Below, in pieces: positions 48,838 to 57,816 of a stretch of DNA of 64,000 bases. The notes beneath the pieces are model-generated. The model was not told the origin of the DNA. It was given only the letters and a program-made list of their open reading frames with translations, and did not search any database. Source of the DNA: Actinomadura xylanilytica (lineage in GTDB: Bacteria > Actinomycetota > Actinomycetes > Streptosporangiales > Streptosporangiaceae); the NCBI RefSeq assembly GCF_030283145.1, contig NZ_JASNWE010000003.1, positions 372,001 through 436,000 on the forward strand, in the 5' to 3' direction. The first letter of the stretch is position 1; each line of letters begins with the position of its first letter. Both the position numbers and the translations under genes were made by a program.

Positions 48838-50121
48838 CTACTTCTTCCGGTAGGTCTCGTCCAGCTTGGCGAGACCGGCCGCGACGGTGGTCTTGCCGCC
48901 GAGCAGCTCCTGCACCATCGCGAAGTGCGCGGGCTGCACCTCGGCGTTGGGCCAGTTCTGGTCCATGAACGGCACGGCCCTGTTCCCGTCCATGAACGAC
49001 AGGAACGGCTCCAGCACCGGGTCGATCTTGGAGCTGGAGTCGCGGACGAGCGGCACGCACGCGACCGCCTCGGCCCACGTGTTGATGTTCTGCTGCTCGC
49101 CGAGGAACTCGATGAACGCCTTGGCGGCGTCGCGGTTCTTGCCGCGCGCGCTGACGCCGAGGCCGACCACGACGCCCGCCGGGATCCACACCCCGGCCGC
49201 GTCGTCCGCGCCCGGCACCGGGAACATCGACAGGTCGTCCGGTCCGGACGCCGCCTTGCGGAAGTCGGGCAGCACCGCCGAGACCTGGATCGCCATGGCG
49301 GCCTTGCCGGTCGCGACCATGGAGGTCTGCTGCTCGAAGGTGGTGCCGTTCGGGTTGTCGTTGAAGAACCCGCGCTTCTGGAGCTCCAGGTACATCTCCA
49401 GCGCCTGCACCCAGCCGGACTTCGCGAAGGTCGCCGATCCCGCCTGCATCTGGCTGTCGAACTGCGGATTCTCGGCGTACACGGTGGACGGCACCAGCGC
49501 GTAGCTGATGAGCTGGGTGACCCAGGGCGTCTGCGCGCCGAGCGCGATCGGGATCTTGCCCTTCTTCTTGATCTTCTCGCAGACCTGGAGGAACTCCGGC
49601 CAGGTCTTCGGCGGTTCGACCCCGGCCTCCTGGAAGACCTTCTTGTTGTAGATCGCGCCGATCACGCTGGCGCCGGCCGCGTGGATCAGGGTCTTGCCGT
49701 CGCGCTGGAACGCGGGCTTGAAGTTGGCCGGGATCTTCTTGGTCCACGCCTGGTCGCTCAGGTCGGCGAGCAGCCCGGCCTGGGAGATCTGCATCATGCT
49801 CATCGCGCTGCCGTTGCCCGGGAACACCACGTGCACGTCCGGCGCGTTGCCCGCGCCGAGCTGGGTGCGGACGGAGGTCTGCACCTGGTCGGTCGGCGCG
49901 TAGGAGGCGTTGAACTTGGACTTGGTGTAGGCCTTGGTGAGCAGGTCCAGCGGCTTCTGCTGGTCGGCGACGCCGACCAGCCGCAGGGTGCCGCCGGAAC
50001 CGCCCGACGACCCGCCGCACGCGGCCAGCGCTCCGGGCAGTGCGATCGCCCCGGCGGCCATCCCGGACGCCCGCAGGAACCCGCGGCGGCTGAGGGCCGC
50101 CCTCTCGAACGACGCTGACAT
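48838..50121 (-). CDS. Extracellular sugar-binding lipoprotein (CUT1 family)
   Basis: 427 residues from ATG 50121, with GGAGG four bases before it. The twin-arginine start LSRRGFLRASG and the lipobox LAAC mark a Tat-exported lipoprotein. The family 1 solute-binding fold is clear (VVFPGNGSAMSM, YNKKVFQEAGVEPPKTWPEFLQ, GKAAMAIQVS). Operon position between a GH78 rhamnosidase and a GH106-like enzyme suggests it binds a rhamnose-containing oligosaccharide. Confidence 0.94.
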   Translation of the reverse strand: MSASFERAALSRRGFLRASGMAAGAIALPGALAACGGSSGGSGGTLRLVGVADQQKPLDLLTKAYTKSKFNASYAPTDQVQTSVRTQLGAGNAPDVHVVFPGNGSAMSMMQISQAGLLADLSDQAWTKKIPANFKPAFQRDGKTLIHAAGASVIGAIYNKKVFQEAGVEPPKTWPEFLQVCEKIKKKGKIPIALGAQTPWVTQLISYALVPSTVYAENPQFDSQMQAGSATFAKSGWVQALEMYLELQKRGFFNDNPNGTTFEQQTSMVATGKAAMAIQVSAVLPDFRKAASGPDDLSMFPVPGADDAAGVWIPAGVVVGLGVSARGKNRDAAKAFIEFLGEQQNINTWAEAVACVPLVRDSSSKIDPVLEPFLSFMDGNRAVPFMDQNWPNAEVQPAHFAMVQELLGGKTTVAAGLAKLDETYRKK

Positions 50122-50180
50122 GTGTCCTCCTTGATGTCCGGCGAAAGGGTCGCCGGGGCCGTCCCCCTTGGGGACGGTGG

Positions 50181-52997
50181 TCAATGAACGTCCGCGGTGA
50201 AGCGGAACTCCCCCGATGTCACCCGGCAGCGGAGCGCTCCCGGCTCCGTGCCGACGATCCGTACGCCGGCGGCCTCGGCCGCCGGGATCCCGCTCTCCCT
50301 GACCCCGCCGGGATCGGCCGCGGGAATGTGCACCACGGCGGACGCCCCCGGTGGCACCGACACCTCCAGCCGGAACCCGCCGCCCTCGCGGGTCCAGGCG
50401 GTGCTCACCGTGCCGCGCACCGACTCGTACGACGCGCGGGCCCAGGTCAGGCCGCCGGGACGGGGGCGGATCAGCAGTTCCCGGTAGCCGGTCGACGCGG
50501 GCGCCTGCGCCAGCCCGGCGACACCCTGGTAGAGCCACTCGCCGATCGAGCCGAGCGAGTAGTGGTTGAACGAGTTCATCGCGGCGGCCTGGAAGCCGCG
50601 TCCGGCGGTGTAGCCGTCCCACCGCTCCCAGATGGTGGTGGCGCCGTTCCGCAGCGGATGCAGCCAGGACGGCGGTTCGGCGCGGGTCAGCAGGGCGTGC
50701 GCGAGGTCGGCGCGGCCGTGCGCGTCCAGGACGGGCGCGATCAGGCCGACGCCGAGGAACCCGGTGGTCAGGCCGGGTCCGGCCGCCTCGACGAGTTCGG
50801 CCAGGCGGTCCGCGGCGCCCGGCACGAGCTCGGCGGGCAGCAGGCCGAAGGCCAGGGCCAGCAGGTAGCCGGTCTGGGTGTCGCCCTCGATCCGGCCGTC
50901 CGGCGTCACGAACCGCTCGGTGAAGGTCTTGCGGATGTGGCCGGCGAGCGTCCCGTACCGCTCGGCGGCGTCGGGGTGGCCGAGGACCTCCGCGGCGCGG
51001 GCGGTCAGGTCGGCGCTGCGGGCGAAGTAGGCGGTGGCGACCACGTCGCGCGGCGTCGGCGTCGGCGCGAGCCAGTCGGCGAAGTGCGGGCCGACGCGGC
51101 GGTTCCACACCAGGTCGGGGTTGTGCCGGTGGACGAAGTCGACCCAGCCGCACATCGCGTCGAAGTTGCGGACCAGCACCCGCTCGTCGCCGTAGACCCG
51201 GTACAGGTGCCAGGGCACCAGAACGCCCGCGTCGCCCCAGCCGGGCGCGCCCTCGTCGGCCACCCCGGCCAGTCTCGGCGCCACGTTGCTGAAGCCGCCG
51301 TCCGCCGACCGGGCGCCGCGGACGTCGCGCAGCCAGCCGTCGAAGAAGGCGGCCACGTCGGCGTTGAGGCAGGCGGTCGGGAGGAACACCTGCGCGTCGG
51401 CGAGCCAGCCGAGCCGCTCGTCGCGCTGGGGGCAGTCGGTGGGGACGCTCACGAAGTTGGAGCGCTGCCCCCAGGCGATGGACTGGTGCAGCCGGTCGAG
51501 CTCGGGGTCGGAGCAGGCGAACTCGCCCGCCCACGGGGTGTCGCTGTGCAGCACCACGCCGGTGATGTCGCCGGTGCCGAGGGCGGTGAGGCCGGTCACC
51601 TCGGCGTAGCGGAAGCCGTGGTAGGTGAACCGCGGCTCGAAGATCGTCTCGTCGTCGGCGCCCGCGACGAGCACGTCCGTGGCCGCCGCGGTGCGCAGGT
51701 TGTCGGTGTAGAGGCGGCCCCGGTCGTCCAGGGTCTCGCCGTGCCGGACCACCACCCGGTCGCCGGGCGCCAGGCCGCGGGCGGTGACCCGGACGCGGCC
51801 GGCGAAGTTCTGCCCGAAGTCGACCAGGTGGCGGCCGTCCTCGAACCGGGTGACGGTGCGGGGCGCCAGCTCCTGGACGGCCCGGACGGGCTGCGCCACG
51901 GACGCGGTGAGCAGCGCGCGGTCGGTGCCCGCGACGTACGCGGGCAGCCAGCCGTCCCCGGACGCGCGGCCGGCCGCGGTCCCTTCGGGCCGCGACTCCG
52001 CCGGCTGTGACTCCGCCGGCTGTGACTGCGCCGGACGCGGCTCTTCGGGCTCGGTCTCCCGGTCCTGCGTCGCCTCGGGCCGTGCCCGTTCCGCGGGGAG
52101 GTCCCAGCCGGGGGTCTCGAGGCGGAGGTCGTGGCACTCCCCCATCAGCAGGTCGGCGTACCGGATGGGCGACCGGGCCGTCTCCCAGTCGCCGCCGGTG
52201 GCCAGGATCCCGGTCGTGCCGTCGGCGTATTCGAGGTGCAGCTCGGCTAGGAGCTGCGGGAACGTGCCGTAGTGCGCGCCGGAGCGGCGCGGGTCGAAGC
52301 CGACGAAGCCGCTCCACCAGCCGTCCGCGAGGGTCGCGGCGAGCACGTTCCCGCCCGCGCGGACCAGGCCGGTCACGTCGTAGGTCTGGTAATCGATCCG
52401 GTCGCGGTAATCGGTCCAGCCGGGGGCCAGCTCGGCGTCGCCGACGCGGGCGCCGTTGACGCGCATCTCGTACAGGCCGCGGGCGGTGACGTAGAGGCGG
52501 GCGCGCACCGGCGCGGCGGGCGCCTCGAACGGGCGGCGCAGCCGGACGGCGGGCTGGAGGCCGTGGTCGGCCAGGGCCAGCTCGCCCTCCTCGGGGGCGT
52601 TCATGACGTCGAGCGCGGCGGGGTCGTGCGCGATCCAGGAGGCCGTCCAGGCGGACGGACCGAGCATCCCGGTCTCGAACCAGGACTCCGCCGCGCCCAC
52701 CGCGCCGTCCGCGGCGGTGACCGAGACCTGCCAGCGGTAGCGGGTGCGGGGCCGCAGGAGGGGGCCCGCGTAGCGGGCGGACGCGGCCTCCGGGTCGGCC
52801 ACCTCGCCGGTGTCCCAGACGAGCACGCCGTCCTCGGTGCGGACGCGCACCCGGTACGCGGCGGGCGCGTCGCCCCGCCGGCCCGACCGCAGCCGCCAGG
52901 ACAGCAGCGGCGTCCCCGCGTCGAGCCCCAGCGGCTCGGCCCGGTGGTCGCAGCGCAGGCCATAGGGGGTGAGCAGCACGTGCTCGGAACCGGTCAC
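50181..52997 (-). CDS. GH78 alpha-L-rhamnosidase, cytoplasmic
   Basis: 938 residues from GTG 52997, which has GGAGT nine bases upstream; the frame to 53039 would run into the operator region. Domain order is an N-terminal beta-sandwich, the Bac_rhamnosid_N domain (LYVTARGLYEMRVNGARVGD), a concanavalin-like domain, the (alpha/alpha)6 barrel (SVPTDCPQRDERLGWLADAQ with catalytic acids) and a C-terminal beta domain. There is no signal peptide, so it probably acts on imported rhamnosides. A Glu/Ser/Gln/Pro-rich loop near residue 330 is made of 15-bp DNA repeats. It heads the minus-strand operon under DeoR-like operators. Confidence 0.92.
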   Translation of the reverse strand: MTGSEHVLLTPYGLRCDHRAEPLGLDAGTPLLSWRLRSGRRGDAPAAYRVRVRTEDGVLVWDTGEVADPEAASARYAGPLLRPRTRYRWQVSVTAADGAVGAAESWFETGMLGPSAWTASWIAHDPAALDVMNAPEEGELALADHGLQPAVRLRRPFEAPAAPVRARLYVTARGLYEMRVNGARVGDAELAPGWTDYRDRIDYQTYDVTGLVRAGGNVLAATLADGWWSGFVGFDPRRSGAHYGTFPQLLAELHLEYADGTTGILATGGDWETARSPIRYADLLMGECHDLRLETPGWDLPAERARPEATQDRETEPEEPRPAQSQPAESQPAESRPEGTAAGRASGDGWLPAYVAGTDRALLTASVAQPVRAVQELAPRTVTRFEDGRHLVDFGQNFAGRVRVTARGLAPGDRVVVRHGETLDDRGRLYTDNLRTAAATDVLVAGADDETIFEPRFTYHGFRYAEVTGLTALGTGDITGVVLHSDTPWAGEFACSDPELDRLHQSIAWGQRSNFVSVPTDCPQRDERLGWLADAQVFLPTACLNADVAAFFDGWLRDVRGARSADGGFSNVAPRLAGVADEGAPGWGDAGVLVPWHLYRVYGDERVLVRNFDAMCGWVDFVHRHNPDLVWNRRVGPHFADWLAPTPTPRDVVATAYFARSADLTARAAEVLGHPDAAERYGTLAGHIRKTFTERFVTPDGRIEGDTQTGYLLALAFGLLPAELVPGAADRLAELVEAAGPGLTTGFLGVGLIAPVLDAHGRADLAHALLTRAEPPSWLHPLRNGATTIWERWDGYTAGRGFQAAAMNSFNHYSLGSIGEWLYQGVAGLAQAPASTGYRELLIRPRPGGLTWARASYESVRGTVSTAWTREGGGFRLEVSVPPGASAVVHIPAADPGGVRESGIPAAEAAGVRIVGTEPGALRCRVTSGEFRFTADVH
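51994..52038. repeat. 15-bp tandem repeat inside the GH78 gene
   Basis: Two identical units GACTCCGCCGGCTGT (51994-52008, 52009-52023) and a diverged third (52024-52038). Each encodes five residues (ESQPA-type), forming a disordered loop likely to vary in copy number. Confidence 0.75.
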
Positions 52998-53011
52998 CGG
53001 CCCACTCCAAT

Positions 53012-53051
53012 CACTTAACAACAGATCTGTGAAGATCACGTTAATTAATGT
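53012..53051 (-). promoter_or_regulatory. Putative DeoR operator cluster of the rhamnoside operon
   Basis: On the minus strand, AATTAACGT (53038-53046) is followed by CTGTTGTTAAGTG (53012-53024), an AT-rich island just before the GH78 start. The same two elements occur before the FGGY kinase gene (54215-54239). Confidence 0.5.
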
Positions 53052-53144
53052 GGAGTTGACGCTAGAAGGTGCTCGAACAGGGTGTCAAGAACTTCGGAGC
53101 AACCGGTTAAAACGTTTTTCTCAGCGTTCCCGGGCAGCCCGAAA

Positions 53145-53168
53145 AGCGCCCCCGGCACCGGGGGCGCT
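53145..53168 (-). terminator. Terminator of the deoR-type gene
   Basis: 11-bp arms AGCGCCCCCGG/CCGGGGGCGCT (53145-53155 with 53158-53168), followed in the minus direction by TTTTC. A classical intrinsic terminator behind the regulator gene. Confidence 0.75.
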
Positions 53169-53234
53169 CCTTCCGGCCCTTCCTTCGCCGCCGCCGGTCA
53201 GCCCAGGGAGTAGGCGATCACCAGGGGAACGGGG

Positions 53235-54023
53235 TCACGTCCGCGCCAGCTCGTAGGCCACCTTCTGCTCGTCGAGGTCGCGCAGCACCTCGGCGCCGGC
53301 GCCGTCGTCGACGATGACGCGGTCGAACGCCGAGAGCGGCGCCACCCGGTGCAGCGCCACGCGGCCCAGCTTGGAATGGTCGAGCAGCAGCACGTTGCGG
53401 GCCGCGGCGCCGAGCATGGCGCGCTTGACCGACACGATGTGCTGCTCCTGGTGGTAGGCGAAGCCGCCGGACACCGCCGAGGTGGACACGAAGCACAGGT
53501 CCACGTTGAGCGCCCCGATCGCGTCCACGCACGACACCCCGAGGAAGGAGTCGTGCAGCGGGTCGTAGTCGCCGCCGAGCGCCAGCAGGCGGATGTCGGG
53601 CTGCCGGGCGAGCAGGTTGATCGCCTCCCGGAAGTTGGTGATGACGGTCAGCGGCGTGATGCCGGCGAGCCGGCGGGCCACCGCGAGCGTGGTGGTGGAG
53701 TCGTCGAGCATCACCGCCATGCCCGGCTCGATCAGCTCGACCGCGCGCCCGGCGATGGCGTCCTTGGCGGCCTCCATCGACTTCATCCGGTAGGAGACGT
53801 TGCTCTCGAACACCCCGGACGGCTGGGCGGTGACGCCGCCGCGATGCTTGCGCACGATGCCCTGGCGCTCGAGTTCGTCGAAGTCGCGATGGATCGTCAT
53901 CAGGCTCACGCCGAATCGTTCGGCGAGGTCGGCGGCGGTGACCGAGCCCGCGGAGAGTACATGATCGGCGATGTCCCGCCGGCGCCCTTCGGGGCCGCGC
54001 CGGCCGGTGCTGTCCTTGGTCAT
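53235..54023 (-). CDS. DeoR-family sugar-responsive repressor
   Basis: 262 residues from ATG 54023, with GGGAGG eight bases upstream; the frame extends to 54113 but runs over the operator. An N-terminal DeoR helix-turn-helix (SVTAADLAERFGVSLMTIHRDFDELERQG; HRDF replaces the usual RRDL) is followed by the sugar-phosphate-binding domain (GGDYDPLHDSFLG, DHSKLGRVAL). It probably senses a phosphorylated sugar made by the divergent FGGY kinase. Related motifs occur before this gene, the kinase and the GH78 operon, suggesting a local regulon with autoregulation. Confidence 0.93.
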   Translation of the reverse strand: MTKDSTGRRGPEGRRRDIADHVLSAGSVTAADLAERFGVSLMTIHRDFDELERQGIVRKHRGGVTAQPSGVFESNVSYRMKSMEAAKDAIAGRAVELIEPGMAVMLDDSTTTLAVARRLAGITPLTVITNFREAINLLARQPDIRLLALGGDYDPLHDSFLGVSCVDAIGALNVDLCFVSTSAVSGGFAYHQEQHIVSVKRAMLGAAARNVLLLDHSKLGRVALHRVAPLSAFDRVIVDDGAGAEVLRDLDEQKVAYELART

Positions 54024-54104
54024 AATCCGATCCTCCCGTGGCGGCGCGCCGGGCGGCGGGACCTTCCCGGAGCCGGCGGCGGGACGGGCGCACGAGGGCC
54101 CTGC

Positions 54105-54143
54105 TGTTAACACTGCGAGAGCCGCGTCACAGAGCTTGTAACA
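54105..54143 (-). promoter_or_regulatory. Putative DeoR operators of the repressor gene
   Basis: Perfect palindrome TGTTAACA (54105-54112) and TTGTAACA (54136-54143), 31 bases apart centre to centre (about three helical turns), upstream of the deoR-type start. Confidence 0.5.
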
Positions 54144-54209
54144 CCAGCCCGTATCGCGTCAAGCCCCTGCGCATCGCGGTTTTGGCCGGGTCCGCCAGGT
54201 ACCGTACCG

Positions 54210-54244
54210 ACATGAATTAACGTTCACCTGTTGTAAGTTCACAT
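54210..54244 (+). promoter_or_regulatory. Putative DeoR operator cluster of the FGGY kinase gene
   Basis: AATTAACGT (54215-54223) and CTGTTGTAAGTT (54228-54239), near-identical in parts to the elements before the GH78 operon. The cluster lies 31-65 bases upstream of the kinase start. Confidence 0.5.
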
Positions 54245-54274
54245 GATTCGACGCGAAAACTTAGGAGTCATATC

Positions 54275-55744
54275 GTGCGAGAGGGGTCCCCGGAGGCCGT
54301 CTGGGTCGGCATCGACGTCGGCACCCAGGGCGTCCGGACGCTGGCCGTCACCGCCGCCGGACGGGTCGCCGGGCGCGGCTCGGCGCCGCTCACCGGACGG
54401 CGCGACGGCGGGTGGCACGAGCAGGACCCCGCCGACTGGTGGGCCGCCGTCGTGCAGGCCACCCGCGCCGCGCTCGCCGGCGTGCCGTCCGCCGCGGTCC
54501 GCGGGCTGGCCGTGTGCAGCACCTCCGGCACCGTGCTGCTGGCCGGGCCGGACGGCGAGCCGCGGACCGGCGGGCTGATGTACGACGACGGCCGGGCGCC
54601 CGCCGAGGCGCGCGCCGCACAGGAGGCCGGGGACGGGCTCTGGGACCGGCTCGGCGTGCGCATCCAGCCCTCCTGGGCGCTGGCCAAGGTGCTGTGGCTG
54701 GCCCGCGCCCACCCCGGCCTCCTGGACGGCGCGCGGATCACCCACCAGGCCGACCTCGTCGTCTCCCGGCTCATCGGCGCGCCCGCCGGCACCGACTCCA
54801 GCCACGCGCTCAAGACCGGCTACGACCTCCAGGCCGAGGGCTGGCCGCGCGAGGCGCACGAGCGGCTCGGCCTGCCCGCCTCGCTGTTCCCCGAGGTGGT
54901 CCGGCCCGGGACCCGGCTCGGCGAGGTCGGCGCCCGCGCCGCCGCGGAGACCGGCCTGGCGGCCGGCACCCCGGTGATCGCCGGGATGACCGACGGCTGC
55001 GCCGCCCAGCTCGGCTCGGGCGCGCTCGGGCTCGGCCGGTGGAACTCGGTGCTCGGCACCACCCTGGTGCTCAAGGGGGTGACCGCCGCGCCCGTCCGCG
55101 ACCCGGCGGGGGTCATGTACAGCCACCGCGCGCCGGACGGCGCCTGGCTGCCCGGCGGCGCCTCCAGCGTCGGGGCGGGCGTGCTGTCCGGCGACCTCGC
55201 CCGGCTGGACGAGCTGGCCGCCGCCCATGAGCCGTCCGGGGCGCTGGCCTACCCGCTGGTCTCCCGCGGCGAGCGCTTCCCCTTCCTCGCCCCGCAGGCC
55301 GAGGGCTTCGTGCTGGGCGATCCGGCGGGCGAGGGCGACCGGCACGCGGCCCTGCTCCAGGGCGTCGCGCTCATCGAGCGGCTGGCGCTGGCCTACGTCC
55401 GGCAGCTCGGCGCCGACGTCGAGGGCCCGATCACCTTCACCGGGGGCGCGGCACGCAGCGCGTACTGGTGCGGGCTCCGCGCCGACGTCCTCGGCCGCCC
55501 GGCCCGGATCCCCGAGCACGCCGACGCCGCCCTCGGCATGGCCGTCCTCGCCGCGTACGGGACCACGGAGGGCCGGTCGCCGGCCGACATCGCCGAGTCG
55601 ATGGTGCGGATCCGCACGGTCGTGGAGCCCCGGCCCGGCGCGGCCGAGCGGTTCGCCGAGCCGTTCCACCGCCTGCTGGACGAGCTGGAACGGCGCGGCT
55701 GGCTGCCCGCCGAGCAGGCCGCCTACGCCCGCGAGCACGGCTGA
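54275..55744 (+). CDS. FGGY-family carbohydrate kinase
   Basis: 489 residues: VGIDVGTQGVRTLAV (phosphate 1), HEQDPADWW, GMTDGCAAQLGSGAL and FTGGAARSAYWCGLRADVLG (adenosine motif). It is closest in pattern to xylulokinase-type enzymes. Genomic context makes rhamnulose or another deoxyketose a candidate substrate, but no rhamnose isomerase or aldolase gene lies in the window. GTG 54275 is preceded by TAGGAG. It is divergent from the DeoR gene and followed by a strong hairpin. Confidence 0.88.
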   Translation: MREGSPEAVWVGIDVGTQGVRTLAVTAAGRVAGRGSAPLTGRRDGGWHEQDPADWWAAVVQATRAALAGVPSAAVRGLAVCSTSGTVLLAGPDGEPRTGGLMYDDGRAPAEARAAQEAGDGLWDRLGVRIQPSWALAKVLWLARAHPGLLDGARITHQADLVVSRLIGAPAGTDSSHALKTGYDLQAEGWPREAHERLGLPASLFPEVVRPGTRLGEVGARAAAETGLAAGTPVIAGMTDGCAAQLGSGALGLGRWNSVLGTTLVLKGVTAAPVRDPAGVMYSHRAPDGAWLPGGASSVGAGVLSGDLARLDELAAAHEPSGALAYPLVSRGERFPFLAPQAEGFVLGDPAGEGDRHAALLQGVALIERLALAYVRQLGADVEGPITFTGGAARSAYWCGLRADVLGRPARIPEHADAALGMAVLAAYGTTEGRSPADIAESMVRIRTVVEPRPGAAERFAEPFHRLLDELERRGWLPAEQAAYAREHG

Positions 55745-55829
55745 GTCATATTTCAAGCCCGGCCCGGCGCCCTCGCCTGGCGGCTCGGACGCCGACCGTG
55801 CTTGGGCGAGCGCGACATCGCTTCGCGAT

Positions 55830-55871
55830 CTGGCCGGTGAGGCTCGCCTTCGGCATCGCCTCACCGGCCAG
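55830..55871. terminator. Bidirectional hairpin between FGGY kinase and GntR genes
   Basis: Perfect 14-bp stem (55830-55843 with 55858-55871) and a 14-base loop, in the gap between convergent genes. A smaller ATCGC-TT-CGCGAT dyad lies just upstream. The structure could also be a repetitive extragenic palindrome. Confidence 0.65.
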
Positions 55872-55937
55872 GTAGCGCGCTCGCGCGACGGCTGAGGCGC
55901 TTACCGGACCGCCCGCGGCGCGGGATGTCAAGGGCGT

Positions 55938-56681
55938 TCAGAGGGCGGGGCGTTCGGGCTCGGGGCGGCCGACGCGGTCGGCGAGCCGCCGCACCGCGAC
56001 CTCGGTGATCGCGAAGTGCCGCTCGGCGATGCGCGCCGCCGCGTCGCCGTCGCCCGCCGTGATCGCGTCGGCGAGCGCGTGGTGGTGCGGCCGGGCCTCC
56101 TCGTAGATCGCCCAGGTGTAGGGCTCGGCGGACACCCCGAGGCTGACCTCCGAGAGCAGCCGCTCGTGCAGCCGGACCAGCCGGGGATTGCCGGTGGCGC
56201 GGGCCACCGCCTGGTGCAGCGCGACGTCGAACTCGCGGGCCTCGGCGGGGGTCGCCGCGCCGTCGAAGCCCGCCAGCGCCCGCCGGACGGCGTCGCGGTC
56301 GGCGCCGGTGGCGCGCTCGGCCGCGGTCCGGGCGATCATGGCCTCGACCAGGCGGCGGTAGTCGAAGAGCTGCTCGAACTCCTCCCACCGGTCGAGCAGG
56401 GCGCCGCGGACGGCGCTCTCGCTGACCTCGCCCCACTCGGCCCGGACGAACGCGCCGCCGCCCCGGCCGCGCCGGGTCTCGACCAGCCCCGATCCGGCCA
56501 GCAGCCGCAGCGCCGCCCGGACGCTCTCGCGGCTCACCTGGAGCAGGGTCGCGAGGTCGCGCTCGCTCGGCAGCCGGTCGCCGAGGGTGAACTCGCCGAG
56601 CGCGATCGCGGTGGCCAGCCGGTGCGCGACCTGCTCGCCGGTGCGCGCCGGGCGCAGCGGCCCGAGCGGGTCGTGGACCAC
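55938..56681 (-). CDS. GntR-family regulator, FadR subfamily
   Basis: 247 residues from GTG 56681, which has GGAGGGG upstream; the frame to 56777 covers the operator and is not used. The winged helix-turn-helix reads LGDRLPSERDLATLLQVSRESVRAALRLL, followed by an FCD ligand domain with metal/effector residues (DVALHQAVARATGN, HHHALADAI, HF). It is divergent from the aminopeptidase-permease-amidase operon and probably represses it through the inverted repeat at 56737-56759. The ligand is unknown. Confidence 0.92.
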   Translation of the reverse strand: MVHDPLGPLRPARTGEQVAHRLATAIALGEFTLGDRLPSERDLATLLQVSRESVRAALRLLAGSGLVETRRGRGGGAFVRAEWGEVSESAVRGALLDRWEEFEQLFDYRRLVEAMIARTAAERATGADRDAVRRALAGFDGAATPAEAREFDVALHQAVARATGNPRLVRLHERLLSEVSLGVSAEPYTWAIYEEARPHHHALADAITAGDGDAAARIAERHFAITEVAVRRLADRVGRPEPERPAL

Positions 56682-56736
56682 CGTGCCACCCCCTCCCCGC
56701 CGTCCGGTTCCACCTTGGGGAACACTAACGTTACAT

Positions 56737-56759
56737 AAAGGTCTGGGATTCAGACCTTT
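56737..56759. promoter_or_regulatory. Perfect inverted repeat, putative GntR operator
   Basis: AAAGGTCTG-N5-CAGACCTTT, a 9-bp dyad centred between the divergent GntR and peptidase genes. FadR-type regulators bind dyads of this size. Confidence 0.7.
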
Positions 56760-56812
56760 TACCGCATATCCTCGCATCGCAGCACGTTCCCCCAGCTCAG
56801 AAGGAGATCAGC

Positions 56813-57709
56813 GTGACCGGACCGGCCGTCGTCGAGGGGTTCGCCGAGTTCCGCGGCCACCGGACCTGGTACCGCGTGACCGGGCCGCCCGCCTCGGGAA
56901 GGGCGCCGCTCGTGGTGCTGCACGGGGGTCCCGGCTGCACGCACGACTACGTCCTGTCGTTCGCGGAGCTGGCCGCCCTGACCGGCCGCCAGGTGATCCA
57001 CTACGACCAGCTCGGCAACGGGCGCTCCACCCACCTGCGGGACCGGGGCGCCGACTTCTGGACGGTCGAGCTGTTCCTCGCCGAGCTGGACAACCTGATC
57101 GTCCACCTCGGCGTCGACGGCGGGTACCATCTGCTGGGACAGTCCTGGGGCGGCATGCTCGGCGCCGAGCACGCGGTGCGGCGCCCGGCGGGCCTGCGGT
57201 CGCTGGTGATCGCCGACTCGCCCGCCTCGATGCCGCTGTGGCTCGCCGCGGCAGCGGGGCTCCGGCTGGGGCTGCCGGCCGAGGTCGAGGCCACGCTGCG
57301 CGAGCACGAGGCCGGCGGCACCACCGGCTCGGCCGAGTACGCCACCGCCATGCGGGTCTTCTACGACCGGCACGTGTGCCGGATCCCCTGGCCGGACGAG
57401 GTGGCCCGCACCTTCGCGGCGATCGACGACGATCCGACCGTCTACCACACGATGAACGGGCCGAGCGAGTTCCACGTGGTCGGCACGCTGCGGAACTGGT
57501 CGATCATCGACCGGCTGAACCGGATCGCGGTGCCGACGCTGCTGATCTCCGGCCGGTACGACGAGGCGACGCCCGCGGCGGTCCAGCCGTACGCCGACCG
57601 GATCCCCGACGTCCGCTGGCAGGTCTTCGAGGAGTCCAGCCACATGCCGCACGTCGAGGAGAAGGACGCCTGCCTCGCGGCGGTCGCCGGGTTCCTCGGC
57701 GACCGCTGA
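56813..57709 (+). CDS. Alpha/beta hydrolase, proline iminopeptidase (S33) family
   Basis: 298 residues. Oxyanion motif LHGGPGCTHDY, nucleophile elbow GQSWGG, acid in GRYDEAT and catalytic His in ESSHMPHVEE: the S33 proline iminopeptidase layout, with a cap domain between. It releases N-terminal amino acids or hydrolyses amino-acid amides. GTG 56813 has AAGGAG seven bases upstream. First gene of a three-gene operon with an amino-acid permease and an acetamidase/formamidase, suggesting catabolism of an amino-acid amide or small peptide. Confidence 0.9.
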   Translation: MTGPAVVEGFAEFRGHRTWYRVTGPPASGRAPLVVLHGGPGCTHDYVLSFAELAALTGRQVIHYDQLGNGRSTHLRDRGADFWTVELFLAELDNLIVHLGVDGGYHLLGQSWGGMLGAEHAVRRPAGLRSLVIADSPASMPLWLAAAAGLRLGLPAEVEATLREHEAGGTTGSAEYATAMRVFYDRHVCRIPWPDEVARTFAAIDDDPTVYHTMNGPSEFHVVGTLRNWSIIDRLNRIAVPTLLISGRYDEATPAAVQPYADRIPDVRWQVFEESSHMPHVEEKDACLAAVAGFLGDR

Positions 57710-57816
57710 CCGATCGCCGGCCGGTCACCGGCCTCTGGATCACGGCGGCGCACCAGCGCCGATGTGCCGCCGCCCGCCCCCTGAACACCCGCACACCCTG
57801 AAAGGCGCCCGCGCAG

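Noticed and set aside
48835..53010. Very long minus-strand frame (to 53010) above the sugar-binding protein.
   Set aside because: Upstream of 50121 it is out of frame with the GH78 gene and highly Arg-rich, a shadow frame typical of GC-rich DNA.
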